From assembly GCA_016193165.1 (NCBI GenBank), contig JACPST010000050.1:1-5312 (forward strand): DNA of 5,312 bases, written 5' to 3'. The DNA comes from Deltaproteobacteria bacterium. GTDB lineage: Bacteria > Bdellovibrionota > JACOXK01 > 2-02-FULL-40-11. The notes under the pieces are model-generated. The model worked only from the letters and a program-made list of their open reading frames with translations. It made no database searches and was not told the DNA's origin. Made by a program: the position numbers and the translations under genes. How positions within the stretch are numbered: position 1 is the first letter of the stretch; each line of letters begins with the position of its first letter. Below are positions 1 through 5,312 of the stretch, piece by piece.

Positions 1-590
1 GCCCATTTTTTAATGAAATAGATGGAGCTACAAAATCTACTGCGATTCAAAAACTGGTGCCCCGAGCTCTGTGGTGGTTTAGGTGGGGTGCGATGTTTAC
101 ATTTTTCTCTGGATGGCTTATCATTGGACTCAAAGGACATCATGCTGGGATGGAAATCTATTCTACATCTTGGGGGATTGTCATTTTAACAGGCGCTACA
201 CTTGGAACGCTGATGTGGGCTAATGTGTGGTTTGTGATTTGGCCGGCTCAAAAAGTGGTGATTCGCTCCGCAACCCAAGTGGCTCAAGGAGGACAAGCAC
301 TTCCCCAAGCTGCAGGGTGTGGAGCTAGGGCAGGGATTGCTTCTCGTCACAATGTTCTTTTTTCAGTTCCGATGCTCTTTTTCATGGGGGCTGCTTCTCA
401 CTTGCCTTTAGATGTCTCTTCAGATGTTAGTTTTTGGCCTTTGATTTTGGTGTTGGGAGTTATTTTTGCTGCATTAGAACTTAATTGCCTGAAAGGAAAA
501 TTAGGCCCACTGACAACCATTCAAGGTGTTATTACGTCTGGAATTGTTTTTACTTTAGCTCTCTATGGGCTGATGGAGTGGTTGTTATAA
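1..590 (+). CDS. PuuD/Urate_ox_N-family integral membrane protein (5' end outside window)
   Basis: This is the C-terminal 195 residues of a polytopic inner-membrane protein. The frame is open from the first whole codon (position 3), and the 18 residues before the GTG at 57 read on naturally into the family sequence, so the real start lies upstream. About five hydrophobic segments are visible, at roughly residues 30-43, 57-81, 118-132, 144-161 and 172-195 of the fragment. Family-like landmarks are the PRALWWFRWG entry, a His-His pair at 46-47, WANVWFVIWPAQ at 72-83, and an SRHN segment followed by FSVPMLFFM. These match my memory of the N-terminal membrane domain of PuuD, a cytochrome-c-linked urate oxidase. 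Many relatives of this domain have no proven substrate, so urate oxidation is only a possibility. The next gene encodes a c-type cytochrome, which supports a redox role. The gene ends TAA 588-590, 13 nt inside that cytochrome gene. Confidence 0.8.
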   Translation, partial: PFFNEIDGATKSTAIQKLVPRALWWFRWGAMFTFFSGWLIIGLKGHHAGMEIYSTSWGIVILTGATLGTLMWANVWFVIWPAQKVVIRSATQVAQGGQALPQAAGCGARAGIASRHNVLFSVPMLFFMGAASHLPLDVSSDVSFWPLILVLGVIFAALELNCLKGKLGPLTTIQGVITSGIVFTLALYGLMEWLL

Positions 591-904
591 TTGCGCTTCT
601 TATTATTCTTCTTGTGACTGTGGGGGGGTGCACAAAGCCAAAACCCATAGACCCCCTAGTTCAAAAAGGCCGGACAATTTATCAGGCCAAATGTATTGTG
701 TGTCATAATGCGGATCCTAAATTAGCAGGAGCTCTTGGGCCAGAAGTGAAGGGGACTTCTTTAGAGCTTTTGAAACTTAGAATTAAAGAAGGTGTCTATC
801 CACAGAACTATACTCCAAAACGTACCACAAAACTTATGGCTCCGATGCCAGAACTTTCTGACGAGGATATCAAAGCGCTCCACGCCTATTTAAATAGTCC
901 TTGA
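578..904 (+). CDS. Small c-type cytochrome, predicted lipoprotein
   Basis: This encodes 108 residues if it starts at GTG 578. An uncharged hydrophobic stretch (VVIIALLIILLVTV) runs directly into VGGC, a lipobox with Cys18, so the protein is predicted to be a membrane-anchored lipoprotein facing the periplasm. A single heme c site CIVCH (Cys39, Cys42, His43) follows. The distal Met is in MAPMPELSDEDIKALHAYL, either Met87 or Met90, in the usual class I position before the last helix. The mature part of about 90 residues is normal for a monoheme cytochrome c. An ATG in this frame at 485 is rejected because it adds a non-signal-like stretch inside the upstream gene. No good Shine-Dalgarno precedes 578. 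The 13-nt overlap suggests translational coupling to the membrane protein, for which this is the likely electron partner. The 3' end overlaps the convergent activator gene. Confidence 0.82.
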   Translation: MVVIIALLIILLVTVGGCTKPKPIDPLVQKGRTIYQAKCIVCHNADPKLAGALGPEVKGTSLELLKLRIKEGVYPQNYTPKRTTKLMAPMPELSDEDIKALHAYLNSP

Positions 905-2190
905 GATGGGGGGCTTAAGCGATATCGTTTAATTTTATCCATGAGCGTAGATTTGGGAATGGCCAAAGCTCTTGCCGTCGCGCTTTTATTCCATTCATTT
1001 TTTTCCAGAAAGTCGTAAATTAAATTTTTTTCCATTTGCACAAGCGTTTGAGAAAAAGGTTTGGGCTTGGCAGACTTTAGAATCGTTTGAATGTCTTTTT
1101 CTGTGATGACCGGACTTTCTTGGGTGATTTGAATTCGCTCAAGAGTATTTTTAAGCTCTCGAATGTTGCCTGGCCAGGTGTGCTGAACCAAAAGCTTTAA
1201 GGCTTTGGATGTCATCGGAAGATCTTTTGAGAAATGTTTCACCAAAAGCGGAATATCTTCTTTTCGATCTCGAAGAGGAGGCAAATAAATAGGAACCAAA
1301 TGGAGTCGGTAAAATAAATCTTCTCGAAATGTTTCTTCTTGAACCATATGCGACAAATCACGGTGGGTGGCTGCAATAATTCGCACGTCACATTTTTGAA
1401 TTTTTTCTGTACCGACCGGCTTAATTTCTCTTTGTTCGAGCACACGGAGAAGTTTTGGTTGGAGTTCTAAAGGGAGCTCTCCAATTTCATCTAAAAAAAG
1501 CGTTCCACTATTAGCTGCCATAAAATGGCCGGGCCTGTTTTCATTGGCCCCTGTGAAAGCTCCTTTCACATGGCCAAAGAGTTCACTTTCGAGGAGATCT
1601 TTGGGGATGGCTCCGCAATTAACGACAACAAAAGGTTTTCTGCTGCGATCGCTTCTCTTGTGAATCGCGCGAGCAACCAGTTCCTTCCCAGTGCCTGTTT
1701 CTCCATAAATGATGACGGTTGTTTTTTGATTGGCCACTTTATCAATCGTGTGAAATACATTTTGCATCAAAGGATTTTGAGAGATCATTCCTTCAAATTG
1801 ATTGTCGATGGTTTTGGGAAGTGTTCGGTACTCAAATTGAAGCAGTGTTTTTCCAATTTGAATATAGCTGTGATGCGTAAGCGAGGTTTCTTTAATAAGA
1901 ATATGGTTTAAAAATGTGCCATTTCTACTTTGGCAATCCACCAGAAAAAAACAATCTTCTTTTTTCTCAATAATGCAATGCCTGGCCGAGATATAGGGAT
2001 CTCGGATTTGAATATCGTTTTGTGGGGCAGACCCCATCGATGTGGTCTCTTTCCACAGCGGATAGGTGCGGCTCGGATAGCCTTGACTAAAAAGCACAAG
2101 CTGGGGATTTTTAAGCTTAGGCCTTTCGATGACCGAGGGATCAAATAAGGTTTGTTGTTTAGAGGGCATCAATTTTAAGTTGGGTATCAT
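886..2190 (-). CDS. FHA-domain sigma-54-dependent transcriptional activator (bacterial enhancer-binding protein)
   Basis: A 434-residue regulator with three domains. Residues ~30-120 form an FHA domain (SARH 68-71, SRNGTFLN 88-95), which replaces the receiver domain of NtrC-type proteins. Residues ~133-370 are the AAA+ domain with Walker A GETGTGKE 163-170, an intact GAFTGA sigma-54 contact loop 210-215, Walker B LFLDEIGE 231-238, arginine-finger region REDLFYRL 289-296 and WPGNIREL 339-346. Residues ~385-425 carry a Fis-type helix-turn-helix (NKSATARALAIPKSTLMDKIKRY). It should open sigma-54 promoters by ATP hydrolysis after an FHA-sensed signal. Ser54 stands where FHA domains usually have the phospho-threonine-binding Arg of the GR motif. 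The ATG at 2190 has a strong Shine-Dalgarno; the Met at codon 8 does not. It is the last gene of the Tad-like operon, which has a sigma-54 promoter, so autoregulation is likely (inference). The 3' end overlaps the convergent cytochrome gene by 19 nt. Confidence 0.93.
   Translation of the reverse strand: MIPNLKLMPSKQQTLFDPSVIERPKLKNPQLVLFSQGYPSRTYPLWKETTSMGSAPQNDIQIRDPYISARHCIIEKKEDCFFLVDCQSRNGTFLNHILIKETSLTHHSYIQIGKTLLQFEYRTLPKTIDNQFEGMISQNPLMQNVFHTIDKVANQKTTVIIYGETGTGKELVARAIHKRSDRSRKPFVVVNCGAIPKDLLESELFGHVKGAFTGANENRPGHFMAANSGTLFLDEIGELPLELQPKLLRVLEQREIKPVGTEKIQKCDVRIIAATHRDLSHMVQEETFREDLFYRLHLVPIYLPPLRDRKEDIPLLVKHFSKDLPMTSKALKLLVQHTWPGNIRELKNTLERIQITQESPVITEKDIQTILKSAKPKPFSQTLVQMEKNLIYDFLEKNEWNKSATARALAIPKSTLMDKIKRYRLSPPSQGLFK
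915..937 (+). terminator. Possible weak Rho-independent terminator of the cytochrome transcript
   Basis: Eleven bases after the cytochrome stop, 915-932 can fold into a 7-bp stem (TTAAGCG with CGTTTAA, one G-U pair) with an ATAT loop, followed by TTTT at 933-936. Placement and T-run fit a terminator. The stem is AT-rich and lies inside the 3' coding end of the opposite-strand activator, so it may be chance. Confidence 0.3.
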
Positions 2191-3631
2191 GAGAGTCTCC
2201 TTTCGTCGAGTTAAATAAATCCTGAGTCAAGATGGTGTCTTGTTCCAGCCCGCACACGCGGGTGATGTGAGTTACAGTTCTCAGTCCGTGCGCTAAGCGC
2301 TTCATTTGGACAATGACATGGATGGCCGATGCAATTTGTTCTCGAATGGCTCTAAGCGGTAGCTCAAAACCGCTCATCAAAATCATCGTTTCTAATCGCT
2401 TGAGCGCATCTCTGGGAGAATTAGCATGACAAGTCGAAAGACATCCTTCATGTCCTGTGTTCATGGCTTGAAGCATATCGAGAGCTTCTGGGCCTCGGCA
2501 TTCTCCAATGATCAAGCGATCAGGTCTCATCCGAAGTGCGTTTTGAACCAGTGTTCGAATAGAAATTTCTCCTTTGCCTTCCACATTAGAAGGCCTGGCT
2601 TCTAAGGAAAGAGTGTGGGATTGAGAGAGTCTTAACTCTGCTGAATCTTCAATGGTAATCAAGCGTTCCCCGGGAGCAATGCAATTTGAAAGAACATTGA
2701 GAAGCGTTGTTTTTCCAGAGCTTGTACCTCCTGAAATTAGAATATTTTTCTTTTCGTGAACAATGTTTTCTAAGTAAGCGGCAGATTCTGGAGTTAAAGA
2801 GCCTGTGTGTGTTAAATCGCTCAACGTTTGAAAACAAGTCTTAAATTTTCGGATGGTTAAAATGGGGCCTTGAAGAGAAATGGGGGGTAAGACCACATTA
2901 ATCCGAGAGCCATCTGGAAGCCTGGCATCGACCAAAGGAGAGGCTTCATCCACGTGTCGACCCAGAGGAGCTAAAATGCGATCGATAATGGTTGAAAGCA
3001 TCTGTTCCGATTCGAAAAAATCTTTGGCGCGTTCGATTTGGCCATTTCGTTCGATATAAATTGTTTTTGAGCCATTAATCATGATTTCTGAAATTTCCGG
3101 ATCTTTGATATAGGTTTCTAAAAAATCGAGTCCTAAAATTTTCTCGAGTTGTCTTGAGATATAGGAACTTTTTTCCATGGGATTTTCAAAGTTCACTTTA
3201 TTTTGAAGCATGAGCTCTTCCATCTGAGTCGATAAGCGTTCTTTGAGAGTTTCTGTGGCCATGAGAATGGTTTCTGCTCCTTCTAATTTTCTCTTAAGCT
3301 CTTCTGTAACTTTTTCTTGGGGAGATGAATGTGCTGTGAGAGGTTTCATCTGCAGAGAAAAATCAGAAATTTGAATTTTGTCTGTCAGTTTTAAAGGGAT
3401 CTTTTGTATTTTTTTCCCATTGACGCATGTGCCATTGGTGCTCATGCAATCTTCAACCCACCATTGGTGGTCTTTAAAAAGAATCTGGGCGTGTTTTCGA
3501 GATATTTTTTTATCGTTTAGAAAAATATCCGCGTCTAATTTTTTGCCAATTGTAATTTTGTCTTTTTCAAAATGATACTGTTTCTGATAGCTCTGCCCAT
3601 TCTTCACGTGTACCTCGATATTCATTTTCAT
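2159..3631 (-). CDS. cpaF: FHA-domain CpaF/TadA-type secretion ATPase of a Tad/Flp pilus system
   Basis: A 490-residue cytoplasmic motor ATPase of the type II/IV secretion superfamily, expected to power Tad/Flp pilus assembly or secretion. Residues ~5-97 form an FHA domain (SRKH 44-47, STNGTCVNG 64-72), which most CpaF proteins lack. A charged, probably helical linker (~105-150) leads to the ATPase. Motifs in order are SEIMINGSKTIYIERNG 181-197, DARLPDGSRINVVLPP 235-250, Walker A GGTSSGKT 301-308, the Asp box ITIEDSAEL 325-333, the Walker B region RLIIGECRGPEALDML 372-387, and the His box GHEGCLSTCHANSPRDAL 393-410. All catalytic motifs look intact. The FHA has Lys30 where the GR arginine is usual, a mild change. 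The start is supported by ATGA at 3628-3631, shared with the secretin stop. The tail overlaps the activator gene by 32 nt. The FHA suggests control by a Ser/Thr kinase or a phosphorylated partner (inference). Confidence 0.93.
   Translation of the reverse strand: MKMNIEVHVKNGQSYQKQYHFEKDKITIGKKLDADIFLNDKKISRKHAQILFKDHQWWVEDCMSTNGTCVNGKKIQKIPLKLTDKIQISDFSLQMKPLTAHSSPQEKVTEELKRKLEGAETILMATETLKERLSTQMEELMLQNKVNFENPMEKSSYISRQLEKILGLDFLETYIKDPEISEIMINGSKTIYIERNGQIERAKDFFESEQMLSTIIDRILAPLGRHVDEASPLVDARLPDGSRINVVLPPISLQGPILTIRKFKTCFQTLSDLTHTGSLTPESAAYLENIVHEKKNILISGGTSSGKTTLLNVLSNCIAPGERLITIEDSAELRLSQSHTLSLEARPSNVEGKGEISIRTLVQNALRMRPDRLIIGECRGPEALDMLQAMNTGHEGCLSTCHANSPRDALKRLETMILMSGFELPLRAIREQIASAIHVIVQMKRLAHGLRTVTHITRVCGLEQDTILTQDLFNSTKGDSHDTQLKIDAL
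2197..2203 (-). promoter_or_regulatory. Shine-Dalgarno of the FHA sigma-54 activator gene
   Basis: On the - strand this reads AAAGGAG, six bases before the ATG at 2190. It fixes that start over the in-frame ATG at 2169, which has no such site. It lies inside the 3' coding end of the cpaF-like gene, so the activator can be translated from its own site as well as by coupling. Confidence 0.75.
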
Positions 3632-4738
3632 GGCTGGGAGATCTTCTGTGCTTCCCCATAAATAGAAGGGGTGACAAAAATCATCAGTTCCGTTTCTTTG
3701 TTTTGAAAATGCTTGGATTGAAAAAGTTCTCCTAGAATTGGAAGCGAAGAAATCGCGGGAACTCTTTGAATGTCTTGTCCTTGTTCTTGATGGATCAAGC
3801 CTGAAAGGACAATGGTTTCTCCACTGGGGACATTGACTGCGGTTTGCAGTCGTCGAGTGAGAAGGCCTGGAATTCCTTCGACGGATTGAGCTGTGTTTAA
3901 TGTGCTTACTTCAATTTTAAGAGTGGTTGCAATTTGGTGAAAAGGGTCTGCCAGAGGTTGAATATCTAAAGAAATACCATAGGGTTTCCACTGAACCGAA
4001 AGTTCCCGGCCCCGAGAAAGCTTCAGAGGGATTTCGCCCCCAGCAAGAAAATCGGCGTGACCCCCATTTTACCAATTTAGGATTTGCCAAAACCTTCGCA
4101 AATCCTTTTTTTTCTAAAGCATGAAAAATAAGATCAAATTCTGTGGAAGCTTGAATCGTTTGGAATGAACTTTGAAAATGAATTTTTAAAGCTTCAGGAA
4201 ATTGGAGTCCCAAAGACCGCAGTTTGTTTTTATTGAGTTCCAGCATTTTGACATCGATATAAATCATTTTTTCTAATTTTAAAGCTTGAGCCGAGGGGAG
4301 GGGTTCTGTGAGATTTAAAACATTGTCATAGAGTTTTTCAATCCGCTCTAGAGTCTTCATATCTTGAGGCGTCATCACTTTTCCTTTCAGAAGAACTTTG
4401 TGGCCCGCACTGCGGACAGAAATGCCTTCCATGTCTTCTGTGAGCTCTTTAATTTCGCGCTCAAGGTCTAAGGCTAATTTGGAATAGACAATGACAGGTA
4501 ACGCGCGGTTGCCGAGTTGGTCTTCAATTAAAATTTTTCCATTTCCTTTAGAAAGAGCAGTCAAAGCAATTTCGTCTTTTTCTGGAATGGGGCGAAGTTG
4601 GACAAGTTTTTTATTGTGGTTTTCAGCTTTTTTAAGTCCTGGAAAATAAAAATACTGTGTTTCCCCCACCGAAAGTCTAATGTCAGATGCCCATATCTGA
4701 TGAGTCCAGAGCAATATAAAAAGAAGTATCGTGATCAT
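3628..4738 (-). pseudogene. cpaC: CpaC/RcpA-type secretin of a Tad/Flp system, broken by a frameshift near 4069
   Basis: This is the outer-membrane pore gene of the Tad-like system, readable only in two frames. Segment one (4738 to 4070, 223 residues) has a short signal peptide ending IWA|SD at 17-18, a pilus-assembly N domain (~19-86), a BON-like domain (~96-146, VLLKGKVMTPQDMKTLERI) and the start of the secretin domain, ending at ANPKLV. In that frame translation then runs into unrelated sequence and stops at 3917. Segment two (4068 to 3628, 146 residues) resumes in the +1 frame with NGGHADFLAGGEIPL and contains the hallmark VPAISSLPILGELF, then ends in FVTPSIY. Joined, the product is about 370 residues, on the short side for CpaC. 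The TGA overlaps the cpaF ATG. A GGAG lies 11 nt before the ATG (4750-4753), rather far. It may be a real mutation or a sequence error at an A4/G5 run; programmed frameshifting is less likely. Confidence 0.85.
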
Positions 4739-4760
4739 TTTAAATTTTACTCCAAAATTT

Positions 4761-4783
4761 TGCGGTCACAAATTGTGACCGCA
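4761..4783. repeat. Perfect inverted repeat over the predicted transcription start (operator or mRNA 5' hairpin)
   Basis: Arms TGCGGTCACA (4761-4770) and TGTGACCGCA (4774-4783) are perfect 10-bp complements around a 3-nt AAT spacer. Relative to the sigma-54 promoter the element spans about -4 to +19, so it could be a repressor operator blocking start-site opening. As RNA it could be a hairpin at the 5' end of the leader. No T-run follows on either strand, so it does not look like a terminator. The regulator is unknown. Confidence 0.75.
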
Positions 4784-4789
4784 GACATA

Positions 4790-4805
4790 TGCAACGTGCG
4801 TGCCA
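4790..4805 (-). promoter_or_regulatory. Sigma-54 (RpoN) promoter of the secretin-cpaF-activator operon
   Basis: The - strand reads TGGCACGCACGTTGCA, an exact match to TGGCAC-N5-TTGCA, with the invariant GG at 4804-4803 and GC at 4792-4791 ten bases apart. Counting from the C as -12 puts the transcription start near 4779, giving a leader of about 40 nt before the secretin ATG at 4738. The match, orientation and distance agree, and the operon encodes a sigma-54 activator with an intact GAFTGA loop. Confidence 0.85.
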
Positions 4806-4809
4806 ATAG

Positions 4810-4823
4810 TTTTGAGCTCAAAA
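4810..4823. repeat. 14-bp perfect palindrome just upstream of the -24 box
   Basis: TTTTGAGCTCAAAA is a perfect palindrome at about -31 to -44 relative to the predicted start, ending 4 bp before the sigma-54 -24 element. It could be a binding site for a dimeric regulator. This is inference from symmetry and position only. Confidence 0.5.
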
Positions 4824-4839
4824 GGGGGTAAAAGGGGGT
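4820..4839. repeat. Tandem duplicate of a 10-bp unit, AAAAGGGGGT
   Basis: Two perfect adjacent copies of AAAAGGGGGT (4820-4829 and 4830-4839) lie at about -41 to -60 from the predicted start. The period is roughly one helical turn, so two protein subunits could bind the same face. It may equally be a simple low-complexity duplication. The first unit overlaps the 14-bp palindrome by 4 bp. Confidence 0.55.
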
Positions 4840-4877
4840 CGGATTTCCGTCCGCTCTGGTGAAAATTTAAGCAGGTT

Positions 4878-4899
4878 GTAGCTGAGTATATATAACTAC
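4878..4899. promoter_or_regulatory. Candidate upstream activator site: imperfect 22-bp dyad
   Basis: Ends GTAG (4878-4881) and CTAC (4896-4899) flank a TATATA-rich centre; 8 of 11 symmetric positions pair. It lies about 100-120 bp upstream of the predicted start, where sigma-54 activators commonly bind, and could be the site of the operon's own Fis-type activator. With one copy and three mismatches this is a weak candidate. Confidence 0.25.
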
Positions 4900-4961
4900 C
4901 AAGCTTTAGAGGGTGAGGTGAAGTGGGCTAAGTATCAAATGTGGTGAATAAAATTTTTATT

Positions 4962-5312
4962 CTACTGTCTGGCTCCAAAAGTTTTCTCAGCTCTATATTG
5001 ATTATGTGTTCGACACAACAAACGAAGGTTTTCTTTTGTCGATGATCCCCCAAGACTCCACGGATGCACATGGTCCAGTTCTAAAAAATTCCTCTCTCCA
5101 CACTTTTTCCCTTCAGGACTCGTGTAAGAACATTCTCCTTCGTTTCTTTTGAAAATTTCTCTCTGAATCGCTTGGGGAACATATCGGATTTTACGCTGAG
5201 TATCATTCTGGGAAGAAGTATCATTCTGCGAACTTTGAGACCCAAGAATTTCTTTTTTCTCTAGTTTAGTAATTTTTCTCTCTGGATCTTTCTTTTCCAA
5301 AAGAAGCTCAAA
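4962..5312 (-). CDS. HNH endonuclease-family protein, C-terminal part (5' end outside window)
   Basis: The frame is open from the window edge to TAG at 4962-4964, giving 116 residues. The TTG at 5300 is not a convincing start, since FELL and then LEKKDPERK read through it as in longer members I recall. The C-terminus is an HNH nuclease fold: IRYVPQAIQREIFKRNEGEC, a Cys pair 10 residues apart (a CxxC-type zinc site stretched by an insert), LELDHVHPWSLGG with the catalytic Asp-His, then ENLRLLCRTHNQYRAEKTFG with the Asn and final His. The motifs suggest an active metal-dependent DNA nuclease, but the family's role is not known to me and the N-terminal half is not visible. A hydrophilic linker before the nuclease holds a duplicated SSQNDT. 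It points the same way as the Tad-like operon, but a 223-nt gap with its own promoter separates them. Confidence 0.8.
   Translation of the reverse strand, partial: FELLLEKKDPERKITKLEKKEILGSQSSQNDTSSQNDTQRKIRYVPQAIQREIFKRNEGECSYTSPEGKKCGERNFLELDHVHPWSLGGSSTKENLRLLCRTHNQYRAEKTFGARQ
5199..5234. repeat. Two tandem 18-bp units inside the HNH gene
   Basis: Units at 5199-5216 and 5217-5234 both begin AGTATCATTCTG and diverge slightly after it. They are in frame and encode a doubled six-residue SSQNDT unit in the linker before the HNH fold. This looks like a recent in-frame duplication in a tolerant linker. Confidence 0.7.

Noticed and set aside
57..59. GTG at 57 as start of the membrane protein
   Set aside because: The frame is open back to the window edge and the preceding residues continue the family sequence; the true start is upstream.
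485..577. ATG at 485 as start of the cytochrome
   Set aside because: It adds 31 residues lying wholly inside the upstream gene's coding frame and would push the lipoprotein signal inward; GTG 578 gives a compact signal and lipobox.
886..897. Palindrome CTATTTAAATAG at the end of the activator gene as a terminator
   Set aside because: It is a short AT-rich palindrome with no loop and no T-run; it probably arises by chance around the TAG stop.
1525..1911. A + strand open frame of 128 codons opposite the activator gene
   Set aside because: It lies wholly inside the conserved FHA/AAA+ coding region on the other strand and shows no recognisable domain; it is an antisense shadow.
4761..4783. The 10-bp-arm palindrome as a Rho-independent terminator for the HNH gene
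   Set aside because: No T-run follows on either strand, and it lies over a predicted promoter start.
4946..4962. AT-only inverted repeat (GAATAAAA / TTTTATTC) at the HNH stop as a terminator
   Set aside because: There is no GC in the stem apart from the end pair, a 1-nt spacer and no following T-run on the - strand; too weak to call.
1..5312. CRISPR array, tRNA/rRNA gene, insertion sequence or phage attachment site
   Set aside because: I found no spaced repeat array, no tRNA-like fold, no transposase motif and no flanking terminal repeats; the window is almost fully explained by the listed genes and one control region.

Overview
The window is compact, moderately AT-rich and gene-dense. Its gene families suggest a Gram-negative of the Bdellovibrionota/former delta-proteobacteria type. 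They include a Tad/Flp secretin with an FHA-tagged CpaF ATPase, an FHA-type sigma-54 activator, and an HNH nuclease of a type I recall from that group. This is a guess from families and style; no ribosomal or other phylogenetic marker is present.

Layout. On the + strand (1-904) lies the 3' part of a PuuD/Urate_ox_N-family integral membrane protein. It overlaps by 13 nt a small c-type cytochrome that looks like a lipoprotein. On the - strand (4738 down to 886) lies a tightly packed three-gene operon. It encodes a CpaC/RcpA-type secretin broken by a frameshift near 4069, a CpaF/TadA-type ATPase with an N-terminal FHA domain, and an FHA-AAA+-Fis sigma-54 activator. The secretin stop and cpaF start share ATGA, and cpaF overlaps the activator gene by 32 nt. 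The activator's 3' end overlaps the cytochrome gene convergently by 19 nt. Upstream of the secretin is a 223-nt control region (4739-4961). It holds a consensus-perfect sigma-54 promoter, a 10-bp-arm palindrome over the predicted transcription start, a second 14-bp palindrome, a tandem decamer and an imperfect dyad. The right end (4962-5312, - strand) is the C-terminal part of an HNH-family protein cut by the window edge.

How the parts fit. The operon encodes outer-membrane pore, secretion motor and regulator for a Tad-like pilus or secretion machine. The promoter is of the class that its last gene should activate, since the GAFTGA loop is intact. The simplest model is a self-activating sigma-54 circuit with two FHA proteins as possible phospho-threonine inputs. 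The remaining Tad genes (pilin, prepilin peptidase, TadB/TadC, CpaB, CpaE) are not here. Unless it is a sequence error, the secretin frameshift would disable the pore and could reduce translation of cpaF. The PuuD-like/cytochrome pair resembles PuuD, in which membrane domain and cytochrome c are fused, but here they are separate genes.
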